Of a DNA stretch of 64,000 nt, positions 44,774-55,801 are shown one piece after another (position 1 is the stretch's first letter; each line of letters opens with the position of its first letter). A program made the translations under genes and the position numbers. The stretch is from Moniliella sp. 'wahieum' (lineage: Eukaryota > Basidiomycota > Moniliellomycetes > Moniliellales > Moniliellaceae): positions 1 through 64,000 of the forward strand of contig RSEE01000125.1 in assembly GCA_003971905.1 (NCBI GenBank), read 5' to 3'. The notes under the pieces were generated by a model. It was not told the origin of the DNA. It saw only the letters and a list, made by a program, of their open reading frames with translations, and did not search any database.

Positions 44774-44807
44774 CGCACGCGCATGCGCATGCGCATGCGC
44801 ATGCGCG
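44774..44807. repeat. Alternating purine-pyrimidine (GCGCAT) repeat
   Basis: Uninterrupted alternation built from GCGCAT units just after the Ppz stop codon; a sequence of the type able to form left-handed DNA. Confidence 0.85.
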
Positions 44808-44936
44808 TTCGTTCGCGGGCGCAAGAGAGCGGAGCGTACGTGGGCCGGGCCGAGGGGTGGTGGGACGTGCCTGGCCGCCCCCGCACCCTGGGGAGCTGGC
44901 TCCCAGGGGTTACGTGCCTGCTCTTTTCTTTTCTGT

Positions 44937-45008
44937 CCTGCTCTGCTCTGCCCTGTTCTGCCCTGCCCTGCCCTGTCCTGCTCTGCCCTGCTCTGCTCTG
45001 CTCTCTTC
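44937..45008 (+). repeat. Pentanucleotide pyrimidine repeat (CTGYC-like)
   Basis: CCTGC/TCTGC/CCTGT units repeated about 14 times. It lies in the 3' flank of the Ppz-like gene. The region 44754-45559 otherwise shows no gene. Confidence 0.8.
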
Positions 45009-45559
45009 TTGACTCTGGTCGCGCCGCTTTGGATTGTTGGCGATGGTTTGCTATAGTGCGAGTGGACGTGTGGAGGGCGAGCGGACGGACGATGGTGGTC
45101 GACTGTGTGCGTGCGTGTGTTTGTTTGTTGCGCCTCTACCCCCCCCGGCATTTGAGAGTGCACTCGAATCTGGGCGCGACACGCTGCGCCTGGGAGACGT
45201 GCTGTTCATGTATGATTTTGTGTTGCGATTGCATTCGTTTGAGACGTGGCTGGGGCGTGGGGGGCGGTGGGCAAGGACAGGAACGTATAAGCGTAACGGC
45301 CCCGCACGCCTGCCGCGCCAATTGAATCTCGACTAGAAATGAAGGCCCAGCGCACCCGACCCAGTCGGTCGGCAGCCAGCAATGCGCAGCACATAGCCTA
45401 CCAGCTTTACCCCAGACGCCCTGGCGCATTTCGCAGCCGCCGAGCAGATGCCGTAATCCCAGCGGAACACCCCGGGCGGAATGGCCAGCGGCGGCGGCCG
45501 CGGCCGTGTTAGTAATCGAGCCCCGTCGGCGTGCCCAGCCGCCGTCACCATCGCCGAGG

Positions 45560-46138
45560 ATGCTGCCGACGCCCGAGGAATATGAAGGTACGTTTGGGGG
45601 TTGCTTTGTCTTGTGGGGGAACATTCTTGGTGCTGCTGGGCGCGGCAGAGGGTGACTGACACCACTCCCGGACGGCGGATGGCGGATGGGCGAACGCAGC
45701 GTACATGCGTGCGCGGCAGGCGCTGGTGGACGAGGATGTGATTCGGATTTGGCAGCTGCGCATTGTGCGTGAGAACCTGGGCAAGTGCGTCAAGAACGAG
45801 CAGACGCGCGCGATGGTGCACTGCAAAGATTTGACCCAACTGTACTTGCGCATGTTGCGCGCGTCGCTGGTACGTTTTGGTTTTCTTGGTTTTTTTTTCT
45901 TTCTTGTCCCTCCCCCCCTTGGTGTCCTTCTTTCCTCCCTCGTCCTACCTCTTCCTCGCGTCGTGCGTCGTCCGAGCGGTTTAGGTACTAGACACTGACG
46001 CACTTTCCGGGTTTGCTTTCGCTTTTTGTTTTTTATTTTTGTTGTTGCTTCCGTTGGTTTGCTCAGCTGATTGGTGTCCCGCGCGGAGGCAAGTCGACGC
46101 TCGAGAGTCATTTGCCCAGCACGTCGAGCGAAGCGTAA
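45560..46138 (+). CDS. NDUFB10: NDUFB10 / 12.3-kDa subunit of respiratory complex I, three exons
   Basis: Accessory subunit of mitochondrial NADH:ubiquinone oxidoreductase (PDSW family; 12.3-kDa subunit of Neurospora). CDS is join(45560..45587,45700..45869,46067..46138), 89 residues, no frameshift. Exon 1 encodes MLPTPEEYE, close to the N-terminus of the fungal protein. Exon 2 holds YMRARQALVDEDVIRIWQL and the signature GKCVKNEQTRAMVHCKDL with two cysteines 12 residues apart, as in the Neurospora protein, then YLRMLRASL. Exon 3 encodes LIGVPRGGKSTLESHLP and ends at TAA 46136-46138. Introns of 112 and 197 nt both start GTACGT. The short first exon is supported by the match to the family N-terminus. 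The protein is expected at the inner-membrane arm on the intermembrane-space side. Confidence 0.85.
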
Positions 46139-47157
46139 GCGAGCGGAGCGTATGGGACCGTCAGAGGTGACCCTCCTCGGCGTGGCCGCACCGTGCCTAC
46201 CCGCACGCACGCGCACTCACACTCGTACCCGCATTCGCATTCGCACTTGTCCTCACACTCGTACTCGCACGCGCACTCACGCTCGCACTTGCACTTGCAC
46301 TTGCACTCGCACCCTACCCACCTCCAACCCCAGCCCCGCACTCCAGTGCGCTCCCGCCCCGGCGCGTTCCTCATGGCTACCGGACCATCGCTGGTGACAT
46401 AGCTGTGCGCCAGGGCCGAGGCCGCGCGGGCGGGCGGGACGGTTGAGATGGCCTGGGCCACCGCCGTGCGCTAGCCAAGCCACCCAACCAACCCTGACCC
46501 CGACCCCAACCCCACCTCCAACCCAAACTTCAAGCAAACCACACAACCCAAACCCAACCCAGTCTCGACCGACCAAAGAGGATGAGATGAGCGCAAAGAA
46601 ATACATAACCCATAACTCGCTCCGGCACCCCGGGCTGAGCGGGAGCTGGGCAACTGAATCTATCGGTCAGAGAGGCAGGCCTCGAGCGGGGGGGCGGGGG
46701 GACGGGGGGGGGAGACCAGGGACCAGGGAACCAGGGGACCAGAATGGAAGAAGGGAGATGGGAGATGGGGAGATGGGAGACCAAAACATCAGACATCGCG
46801 AGGCGTCAGTGAACCGCGGGCGAGGGAACATGGGAACACATGGGGTAGACTACGGTGACGCAGGGACAGAGTCGGGCGGGGGGGAAGGGGGGAGTTCCTG
46901 GCGATTGGGTGACCGGTGGAGGGGGGGGTGGCCAGCGCACCGTCGCTCGCAAACGGGAAACGGGACAAGATAAACGGCAAACGGTAAACAGTAAACGGCG
47001 AACGGCGAACAGTAAAACATGAAAGGTGAACCTGGTGAACGGTGAATGGTGGATGGTGAATGGTGGATGGTAAACGTGACTGGGTGCGCTCCCGTCCACT
47101 TGTTGTCCAAGGGGGGGGGGGGGGGCAGTTACAGTCCCATGCGCTGCAGCAATGTAC
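46139..47157. other. Convergent spacer with stacked simple repeats
   Basis: About 1 kb between the 3' ends of the NDUFB10-like gene and the histidine kinase. Contains degenerate hexanucleotide repeats of GCACTC/GCATTC type (about 46196-46315), C-rich AACCC-like sequence (46480-46560), GACCAGG and GAGATGG heptamers (46714-46785), the long heptamer tract 46951-47078, and a G15 tract (47111-47125). No gene recognised. Confidence 0.6.
46951..47078 (+). repeat. Heptamer tract, RAANGGT type, 18 units
   Basis: Twelve consecutive 7-bp units (AAACGGG, AAACGGG, ACAAGAT, AAACGGC, AAACGGT, AAACAGT, AAACGGC, GAACGGC, GAACAGT, AAAACAT, GAAAGGT, GAACCTG), a 2-bp slip, then six more (GAACGGT, GAATGGT, GGATGGT, GAATGGT, GGATGGT, AAACGTG). 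It lies in the 3' flank of the histidine kinase gene. Confidence 0.9.
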
Positions 47158-50100
47158 TCAGCCTGTTCCGCGCGACACAATCAGGTCAGTCAGTACTTTG
47201 GCCTGGGGGGGAGGCAAACAAAAGCAAAACAACTAAACGAAAACAAAACAAAACAAGCACAACAACACAAGTAGCGGCGGGGAAAGCAACGTACGTAGCC
47301 ATACTCAGCGGTTTTGCCATGTACCCATCTGCGCCCGCATGGAACGCAGCGCGTACGTCGTCCTCGGTCGAGCGGCCGGTCAAGGCGACCATCTTGATGC
47401 GATCTCGTGCGGGGGCGGGGCACCGCGCCTTGCTTCTTCCCACCGGCGGATCTGGCTCATCGCGCCCATCCCATCCAACACGGGCATGGTCAGGTCCATC
47501 AAAATCAAATCAAAGTATCCCTCGCCTTGGGTCGCCACCCGTCGTACCGCCTCCACGCCGTTGTTGGCGTCTTCCACACTGGCTTGCGGCGCCTGAGGGT
47601 CGAGTCGAGTCGAGTCGGTTTGATCAGACGAGGGTAGGATAGGTTATGTGTCAGTGCCCGTCGAGCAGAAAGAGCATAGGACGTACCAGTTTGGCCAGGT
47701 AGGCGCGGATGATGCGTCGGTTGATCTGGTTATCGTCGACGCTCAGCACACGGAACGCGCGGCGTCCCGCGCTGGCAGGCGGGGAAGAAGGCAAGACGGA
47801 TTTAAGAATGGCGCCATCGCCCACTTGGAGCGTTGCTGCAGGATCTTCGCGCGGGGTAGGATGTTTGTGCACGCGCGGCTCGTGGTAGGTGATGCTGCGT
47901 GCCATGACAGGGCGCGAAGGGTGCTTGCCATCCAGGAGCACATGGCCCGGGCGCATCTTGTCCTCGGCCGAGTGACGACGGATGAGCGAGGCGTGGGCGC
48001 CGCTAGGTGCTGGCGGGGTCAGGTGCACTCTCCCGCCCGCGCCTGCCGAGGCCGAGGCCGAGTGCGCGCCCGCCAGGTCGGCCAGACGCGGCGTCAACTC
48101 TTCTTCCTCAGGGATCATCATGGGGTGCTGGGCCCTTCGTTCAGGCCGCGGGGCAAAGTAGTCGCCTCCGCGTTCCGCGCGCTCATCCAGCGGCGTCAAC
48201 GGTAACGTCCTCCCTCCGCTGCTGGGGTCAAGTCGGACGCCACTGCATTCAGTGCAACCTCCATCGCATCCTGTAGCTTCTTAGGTCCAGCCGGCTTGAA
48301 CAGGCTGCTCATCACGCCCCCCAACGCAGCATACTGTTCCTGCACCGCCGACAACTCTGTCGAGCCGCGCGCCGCAGTGAGAAACACGACAGGCGGCAAG
48401 TAGGACAGACGGCCGTGGTGGCGGCGCTGGATCAAGGCACGCAGCAAGCCCAAGTCCTCATTGACCAACCAATGTCCCCCTGGGAGGTGGGCAGCGCACG
48501 CTCCCTGGGCTGGGAGTGCGTGTCGGGCTCAGGGTCAGGGTCAGGGTCAGGGTCAGGGTCAGGGTACGGATCCGGGTCCGGAGCCAGCGCAAAGCCCACC
48601 ACCCACCGAGGTAGTTGAGGAACACTTCCTTCAACGCCTGCGCGCCGCGGGACGGGCCAAAGCCAAGCAAGCTGACGGACAGGCGGCCATTGACACGTAG
48701 TGTGCGGCGGGGTACGGTGGGTGGCGCAGGTCGTTCGAGCTCGGCAGTGACCTTGATCTCGGTGCCTTCGCCCTCGGTGGACCAAACATCGATCTTGCCA
48801 TTGACCGCGGGCGACTGGACAATCGAGTTGACGATGGACAGGCCCAATCCGGTCCCGGTGCCCAGTGCGTTTTCTTGGGTAAACGGGTAGGGTGGAACAG
48901 TTGTTCTTCCAAAAAATGACGCGAGATGCCTCGGCCCGTATCCGTGACGCCCAACTCGACCACGACGCCATGCTCGTTGGACGACAACTCGCGCAAGGAA
49001 ACATGCACAAAGCCCGAAGGGGTGAACTTGAGCGAGTTGCCAATCAAGTTCATCAGCACACGACGAATGCCGCCCGCGTCGCACAACAAGTTCCACCCTT
49101 CTTCTCGGAACGAGACATCAATCACCACCTCCACGTCCGCCATTGGCATCTTGGCCGACGGCAGCGAACTGCTCGTGGTGGGATCGGGAGGGGCATAAAA
49201 CGATCCAATCCCACTCGCGTTGCCCCGTTCCAACGACTTGGCTACCTGTCCAATCCACGACGACTCGCACACCTCTTGTACCAGCTTGACCAGGTCCGCC
49301 GGCGCCTTGCTCCCCTCGCCGGCACGCGAACCGGAGAGCTTGGTAAAGTCGAGGACGTGATTGACGAGTTCCAACAGCGACTTGCCGCATGCTTCAATTG
49401 TTTCCAAGTACGAAGTTTGGGGACCATTGAGCACGGTGGATTTGAGCAAGTCCGAGGCGGCGAGGATGCCATGGAGCGGGGTCCTGAGCTCATGCGACAT
49501 GTTGGAGATAAAGTGCGACTTGGCCTTGTCGGCCAAGATGATATCTTTGCGCAGCACGGCCGACAAGATGATCATGCCCATGGCGCGGAGGTACTGGAGC
49601 CCAATCCCATGCAGTTCCTCCAGCGGCAGCGTCTTGTTGGACGCAAACGAGTAGACAATCAGCAGGGCGAACGGTTGGCCATTCAGACCAAAAATGGGCA
49701 CCATCAGTACCCATCCAATCTTCTCGCTGGGAAGCAGGCGGTGCAGCGCGCTGGGCATGTAGCGGTAGTAGCGTCCATTGGGATGCGTGCGCAAAAACTG
49801 CGCAATCTGCACATGGTCCGACAAGGGTACCGGTTCGGTCCGGGTCGAAGGGATGGGCCCTTGTTCACTGCTGCCCAACGCCACCATGGGCGGGACCAAC
49901 CGACTTTTCATCTCGGGTGCCGACGCCGTCGTGCCACTGTCATCCGCCGTGCCGCTACCCGAAACAACGGAAGGGGTGGCAGAGGAGAACGAGGGCGGAG
50001 CCGGCGTCCCGGTCCCGGCCCCCGTCCCGGTCCCCGTCCCGGTCCCGCCCGTCGGTTGGGACGGCGACGCAGGGAAGAAGACTTTGGAAGTCGGATCGGC

Positions 50101-52499
50101 CTCGTCCGACAGGGCTTCAATCACTTCAAAGTGCGACAGGTCAAACAGTACTGAGCCATTGGCTTGGAGTGCAACGCGTTGCGACTCGGCGGCCATAGTA
50201 AAGATGCGTCTGGCGCCGCTCGCATCGTCCTTGAGTCCTGAATCGGCATCGAGGTCCATCTCGAGACAGACGCGCGTAAACTGCTCGATGGAATGTTGGA
50301 TCCGGTCGCGCGCAGCAAAGTTGATTCCATCCCGTACCAACTCCATCTCCCGCATCACGATCCGGGCAAACTCGCGCAAAATGTGTCGTTGGCGCGGGGA
50401 GAAAGTTTCGCGCGGGTGGGGATCCAGGACACAAATCGTACCAATGTTGTGGCCATCCGACGTGCGCAGCGGTGCGCCAGCATAAAAGCGTACCAGTGGG
50501 CCAGTTTGCACTGCTGGGTTGCAACAAAACCGCCAATCGGCCAGCGCATCCAGCACCACCATCGGTTCGTCCGAGTCTTGCAGAATCGCATGCGCACAGA
50601 ACGAACGGTCGCGCGAATCAAACGGCATGGGAGCCGGAGCGCGCGGGTCGTGCATCCCCCCAGCGGCGGTACGAACACTGATGCCGTCCCGGGATACGAG
50701 CGCAATGATCACCGTCTGCACGCTGAGCGACAGTTTGGCCACATGCGCCATCCGATGAAAGTTGGGTGCATTGGCCCATTCGCCCGCGCTGCTCGGATCG
50801 CCATACCGATCCAGCGCCGCTGAGCGCGCCGCTTCGGTCGGTGGCAACGGTGCCAGCAGGTAGCCCAATTGAGCAAAGGAGCGTTCCATCATCTCCCCTT
50901 CGAACGGCAGCAAGAGCCTCGGGGGGGCCGCGGAGGGGTGCGCCAGCGGCCCGCCAGGCCGGCTGGTCGTGGGCAGGACAACCAAGTCCGAGTCTGGAGC
51001 GTCGTCCGAAATACAAAAGCATGCGAGGTGGCATGAAAGCCGGCACCCTGCGCGGCCTCTTTACCTGCGCCCGTTACCGAAACTGCATCAGCCAAACACT
51101 TTGCTTGCCACTCAAGTGCTCGCGCGGGTGGGAGACCCCATCTCGTTCCAGGGAAGTGCGCCGTGCCGCACGACGGAGGTGGTCCACCACCACGGCCGAG
51201 CCAGCTAGATCGCTCCGGGACGGAATCGAGGCCACCGACTCGTCCGACCCCGGATGGGACCTGGGGCTGCGGCTGGGGCTGGTCGGCCTAGCGGATCCAG
51301 GGACGCCCAAGAGCGAGGGCTGCGGGGCTGCGGGGGCTGCGTAAGTTGCAGCGGTGTAGGTTTCGGGCGGATGGGCGAGGAGGCATCTGGCGGGGCGGCG
51401 GCTGCAACCTGGTATCCAGCCCGACGCTGCCGCTGCCTGCCCCCGTGGGCCGGCACTGGCCGAGTGAGGCACCGTGTTGCTGGTCCCCTGGATAGGCGAG
51501 GATCGAAGAGCCTGGGTAGGGACCAGCGGCGCACTGCCGCCCTTGCCGCTCGTTCCCCGGCGTGGTAGTGCATCTTCTTTCTCGGTCGGGGCAAAGAGGA
51601 GAGGCTTGGGGTCAGGGAGGTAGGTGGAGACGTCCCTTTCGGGGGCAGGCGGACGTGAAAGTGTACTGGCCGATTCCGGGGTGTAATTCAGACTGAGGGG
51701 CACTGTGCAGTGTGGGTGTGAGTGGGTAAGTTAAGACCAGAAACGGATGAAAACCGACACACCAGCGGGCATGAGCAGAGGGGGGAAGAAAAGGAAAGGG
51801 GGGGGGGGGCAATACGTACGCGGATCTCCAGTGCGAGAAGAGGAAACGAGAGTGGTACGTTGGCCATCGTGGACGGAGGACAGGCCCGGGGGTCTTGGGG
51901 CGCGGTAGGGGTCCCATCGCCCGCGGACATAGGCGGCATGGAACGTAGTCCAATCGTACGCTCCCTCGTGGCACGTGAGCGCAGAGCGGGCAGCGGCGGG
52001 GGCGGGGTGGGGGAGGCGGCGCTGGGCGGGGAGTGGGGAACAGCTGCCACGGCTGATATGGCGAGCGGGGCGAGAGGAGTTGGATGGGGACACATGTCCT
52101 CTCCCTCGGGGGGAGGGGAGCGCCCTGGCCAATGGCGGGGAGGGAGGGCAGGTCATCGACGCTGTCCTCTTCGGACGGCTCGGGGTCGCTGGGGGTGTCC
52201 TGGCGCATAGCACTGGCCGAGGGGGCGGCGACACTGCTGCTGAAGCTGGAGCGGGAGCGGAAGCTTTCGGAGCGGTGGGCGGCGTGGTAGGGCAGGACCA
52301 GGACGGAGCTGGTGTTGAGGGGGGCGGGGGGCTGCGCTTGGGGTTGTGGCGGGGGCGGGGTGAAGGCGGCGAGGGAGGCGAGGGAGGTGCTGGATGCCGA
52401 GGGCGATGCGACCGAGGCGGGGGCGGGTACGGGTGCGGATGCGGATGCGAATGCGGATGTGCGGATGCGGATGCGGATAGGGATGCAGGGGCAGGTGCG

Positions 52500-52530
<31 letters not shown>

Positions 52531-52777
52531 GCGAGGGCGAGGGCGAAGGCGAGGGCGAGGGCGAAGACGAAGGCGAGGGCGAGTGGGGAGCCGACGCTGC
52601 AGCAGAGACAGAAGCAAAGGCGAGGGCCGAGGCGGCGCGGCTGGAGGCGGTGCTGCTGGCGTGGGCGGCGGCCGAGCGCCAGTCAGCAACGCAGGCGCCA
52701 GGGGCGGGCGTGGGCGGCTGGTAGAGGGGCGGCTGGGGCGGCTGGCGGCTGCTCTGTGCCTCCGGAGCGCCGGACAT
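47158..52777 (-). CDS. Hybrid histidine kinase: GAF, HisKA, HATPase, two receiver regions
   Basis: Two-component hybrid sensor kinase, probably cytosolic (no membrane segments seen). ATG 52777 (MSGAPEAQSSRQPPQPPLY), a long Pro/Ser region, then a conserved element FHAAYVRGRWDPYRAP, an intron (51703-51819), and Ser/Pro linker. GAF-like domain about 50200-50900 (FHRMAHVAKLSLSVQTVIIA, APLRTSDGHNIGTICVLDP). HisKA: SHFISNMSHELRTPLHGIL (about 49490) with the phosphorylatable His. HATPase: VLMNLIGNSLKFTPSG, VTDTGRGI, after a one-base shift TGLGLSIVNSIVQ. Then a degenerate receiver with LPPVVFLTAARGSTEL and LFKPAGPKKLQDAM but no clear phospho-acceptor Asp, and a canonical C-terminal receiver: FRVLSVDDNQINRRI, intron 47593-47686, FDLILMDLTMPVLDGM (acceptor Asp), KMVALTG, GADGYMAKPLS. 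The last exon and stop (about 47158) are uncertain. Frame changes near 51070, 48890, 48480 and 48195. Confidence 0.85.
47593..47686 (-). other. Histidine kinase intron in the C-terminal receiver (94 nt)
   Basis: Minus-strand donor GTACGT at 47686 and acceptor CTCAG. Joins ...AYLAKL to APQASVEDANNGVEAV, restoring the receiver domain. Confidence 0.88.
48529..48564 (+). repeat. (TCAGGG)6 inside the histidine kinase CDS
   Basis: Six tandem TCAGGG on the plus strand, reading as Asp-Pro repeats on the coding strand between the HATPase and the first receiver region. It resembles a telomere-type hexamer but is coding and isolated. Confidence 0.85.
51703..51819 (-). other. Histidine kinase intron near the N-terminus (117 nt)
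   Basis: Minus-strand donor GTACGT at 51819, polypyrimidine with a C12 tract (G12 on plus, 51798-51809) and acceptor ACAG. Joins SSRTGDP to LPLSLNYTPES. Confidence 0.75.
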
Positions 52778-53083
52778 GGGATGGGGGGGCAGGCAGAGGC
52801 AGAGGACAGACAGAAGGCAGGCAAAGGACAGACAAACGGCAGACCCGCAGCAGCAAAGCGGGCGGTGGGGGCAGCGCAAGAAGCAAGCCACGCAACGCAA
52901 CGCACCCCAGCGTTAGCGGATGTGGGCGACGGGTGATGCACACGGGTGCTGCTTCACAGCTTCACCCTTGGAGCTTGCAGTTGACGCTTGACGCGGACGG
53001 GCCAAAGCACACGCACGGGCGAACTGGCTGGGTGAAAGTTGCAGGTCCCAGCCACGCCCGATCGATGGGTTGGGGGGGGATGG

Positions 53084-53176
53084 GGGGTGGTGGTGGTGGT
53101 GGTGGTGGCGATGGCGGTGGTGGCAGGAGCGGTGGTGGCAGGAGCGGTGGTGGCAGGAGCGGTGGTGGTGGTGGTG
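53084..53176 (+). repeat. GGT-rich minisatellite with 15-bp units
   Basis: (GGT)n followed by three copies of GGTGGTGGCAGGAGC and further GGT repeats. Confidence 0.85.
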
Positions 53177-53457
53177 GCGTAGATGCTGGCTGGATGGAGG
53201 AGGCGTTAGGCGGTGCGATGAGCCTCATCCATCTGCATGGCTCCCATCCGACTGGAATCTGAGCTTTGGCGTGGCTGGGTGTGGGTAGGGTTAGATCGCC
53301 GCCCACCGCACCGCGGAGGCGTAGGGTTCAGACGCCCGGGGAGGCTGGCGCCGTGCGTGGGGTGCGTCGATGACGTCGTGTGCTGCCGCGGTGCGCGCTG
53401 GCGAGCAGGAGCTCGATGATCGGTACCGGGAACCCGCAGCCGGTAGCCATGGAATAC

Positions 53458-53485
53458 TGACGCATGATGCATGATGAATGACGCA
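53458..53485 (+). repeat. Heptamer tract, TGACGCA/TGATGCA, 4 units
   Basis: TGACGCA, TGATGCA, TGATGAA, TGACGCA in phase. Confidence 0.85.
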
Positions 53486-54262
53486 CCAGCCATATCTCTG
53501 TCCTCCATTGCGTCATCGTCCGACGCACACTCCAGCCCCACCCGTCCGTCTCAGCGGCCTGCACCGCATGCCTCGCCCACCCTCTTCATCGTAGCAACCG
53601 TAGCCGAGCCCCCGCCCCCCTCGCGACGTCATCAGCACCCACAATCTGTCCCACTCGTCCGCTTTTTACTGCATCGCAAGCAGCAGGACGCGACCACTCT
53701 AACGCCGACGAGAAGACAGGAAGATGGAGCAAGAAAGATTCAATTGCCAGTGAAACATGTAACCGATGGGATACACACACACCCGCGCGCGCAACGCGTA
53801 GCAACCAGCCAGTGTACAAGTGGACTGGAAAGTCACTGCACTGGTGTATATACAAGACCTAAGGCCATCAAGCAACCTACCTCCTCGCTAGCGCACAGCC
53901 AAGCGCGCATTGGCTTAGGACACGCCACGCGCCTGACACCTTCACGTACCCCGCCACCTGCACCTTACGCTTCAACCTTCACCCTTCCAAGCCAATCCAC
54001 CACCGCGGCGCACCTGCTATCTGGGCCCTTGAAACTCATCTGACCATCTGACCGCCCGCAACACGCGTACCACGCCCGCCCATACGCGGGGAGGAGGAAG
54101 GAGGAGGGAGAAGGAGCACTTCTAATTTCATATTACAGCTGATGACGGAGTGTAAGTCCCAGCAAGGCCGGCACTCGGTCCGGGCCGGTCCGGGACGGTA
54201 CGGCACGGTACACTACGCCACGGTACGCTACGCACTCGGAGGGACCGGCACGCCATCCGAAG

Positions 54263-55801
54263 TCAAGCCCGTGTCGGGCGCAGGGGAATGGTCGACCACA
54301 GCAGCGGCCGCAGCGGCGGCCGCGGCGGCCGCGGCGGCCATTTGCTCCGACGTGGGCGGGACAGAGGACGAGACGGCGCCGGGCTGGGCGGGGCGGGAGT
54401 CTGTGTGTCGGGCAAGTGGCCGTGGCCCGCGGGCGAGGCAAGGTGGCTAGCAGGACCGTACGAGTGCGCCGAACCAAACATCGACAGTGGCTGCGTCGGC
54501 GGAGGTGGCACACCCGTCGCGCCCGTGTACGGGTACGGGTAGTGCTGGCTCGACTGGACTGCCGGGGAGGCAGACGAGTGCATTTGGGCCTGTGCCTGAG
54601 CTTGGGCTTGAGCTTGCGCTTGGGCTTGGGCTTGTGCTTGAGCTTGAGCTTGAGCCTGGGCTTGCGCTTGAGCCTGGGCTTGCGCTTGAGCTTGGGCTTG
54701 GGCCTGAGCTTGGGCATGAGCTTGCGCCTGGGACTGCGTTTGCACGGCCGCCGCCTGTTCCGTGGGCGAAGCGAGGAGCACAATGCCATGCGCACGGAAC
54801 AACTTGACCAGCTCGGGGTACAGCCAGGTCTGCGCTTGGGCATGCGACACTAGACTGTGCATCTCAAGCGAGAGGCTTGCGTCGGGGACGAACGGCTGAC
54901 CGGCAGCAGCGGCAGCGGCAGACACGGCAGCAGCAGCCGCGGCCTCGGCAGCGGTACGAGACGATCGAAGCGAGCGAAAGTCGCCGTTGGTTTCATTGTC
55001 GCCCGAGCCGGCGCGAAAGGGGCGTTTGCGCCCGCCGCGCGGAAAGCCCTGGCGGGTAGAAAAGATATTGAGCACATGGCAGATATTGGCTGCAGTAGGT
55101 TCCAGACCAAAGAGCGGGTGGAAAAGCGGGGCGGACTGCAGGTCGCCCGGGTGCACCTTGCTCAACTGCTCTTCCAACCGCCTGTGGTGAGCGACAGCCG
55201 TGTTGTGTGTGACGAGACGAAGATGGCCCATGGCGATTTCCGCCTCGTCCAGCTTGGACAGGCACTTGGGGCACGGGCACAGTTTCTTGTGCAGGTCCGT
55301 GCGGCCTTGGTTGCGCGCCATGTCGCGTTTCATCGCCGACAAGCGCATCTCGCGCAGCACATGCGCCGTCTCGTCCGTGTCGCTGGTGGGGAAGGGGAGG
55401 GTGACGACAAAGGACGAGTCGGGGTCGGTGAGCGCGCCCGCGGGCAACACAGACATGTCGGCCGAGGTGGTGTCGGGGCCAGGCACGGGGGGGGCACGTC
55501 GGCCGGGGCAGCGGCCTCGGCGGGGGGGGGGACGGGGGCGGAGGCGGGGGCAGGGCAGGGACGGGCGGGTGGTCCGGGGCCGGGTCGGGGGGGGCGGGGC
55601 GTGGACGAGCTCCGGGGCAGAGACAGGCGCCGGGAGGGGCGCCGGGATGGAGGCCGGGAGGGAGGCGTGGGTGGGGGAGAGGTCCATCGTGGCAGCAGCC
55701 GAGGGCAACGCGTAGCCGGCAGGCAGGCTCTTGCTTGGGACGCGTCCGAGGGCCCAAGAGGTGGGTGTTGGGGAGCGAATGAAGGATTGCCGATTGTCCA
55801 T
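54263..55801 (-). CDS. Unrecognised Gln-Ala-rich protein
   Basis: No known family recognised. An open frame of 512 codons from ATG 55801 ([19 protein letters not shown]). Visible parts: Pro-rich segment; a conserved-looking core with [38 protein letters not shown] and [19 protein letters not shown], in which CPCPKC could bind metal; [10 protein letters not shown] basic patch; an Ala run; [20 protein letters not shown]; then a long (QA)n stretch (about 54585-54740) and a Pro/Tyr-rich end. Such a composition suits a nuclear regulatory protein, which is inference only. The C-terminus may be frameshifted: in the adjacent frame the sequence near 54300-54345 encodes a poly-Ala run after QM, which looks more natural. 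Confidence 0.55.
   Translation of the reverse strand: MDNRQSFIRSPTPTSWALGRVPSKSLPAGYALPSAAATMDLSPTHASLPASIPAPLPAPVSAPELVHAPPPPTRPRTTRPSLPCPRLRPRPPPRRGRCPGRRAPPVPGPDTTSADMSVLPAGALTDPDSSFVVTLPFPTSDTDETAHVLREMRLSAMKRDMARNQGRTDLHKKLCPCPKCLSKLDEAEIAMGHLRLVTHNTAVAHHRRLEEQLSKVHPGDLQSAPLFHPLFGLEPTAANICHVLNIFSTRQGFPRGGRKRPFRAGSGDNETNGDFRSLRSSRTAAEAAAAAAVSAAAAAAGQPFVPDASLSLEMHSLVSHAQAQTWLYPELVKLFRAHGIVLLASPTEQAAAVQTQSQAQAHAQAQAQAQAQAQAQAQAQAQAQAQAQAQAQAQAQAQAQAQAQAQMHSSASPAVQSSQHYPYPYTGATGVPPPPTQPLSMFGSAHSYGPASHLASPAGHGHLPDTQTPAPPSPAPSRPLSRPRRSKWPPRPPRPPLRPLLWSTIPLRPTRA
54585..54740 (-). repeat. Coding hexanucleotide repeat for (Gln-Ala)n
   Basis: Degenerate CAAGCT/CAAGCC/CAGGCC hexamers on the minus strand giving about 26 QA dipeptides. 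Synonymous variation shows it is not a recent pure expansion. Confidence 0.88.

Larger units (their letters stand above)
52778..54262. other. Upstream region of the histidine kinase, with minisatellite
   Basis: No gene recognised. It contains AGCTTCA-type heptamers near 52965-52990, a GGT/GGTGGCAGGAGC minisatellite (53084-53176), the heptamer tract 53458-53485 and AT-richer sequence to 54130. Promoter elements of the kinase should be in the first few hundred bases. Confidence 0.45.

Noticed and set aside
45136-46216. Minus-strand frames of 160-220 codons opposite the NDUFB10-like gene
   Set aside because: They are antisense to spliced exons with family-specific residues and match nothing.
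48529-48564. (TCAGGG)6 as an internal telomere repeat
   Set aside because: Only six units, lying in frame inside the histidine kinase coding region; no other telomere-like array nearby.
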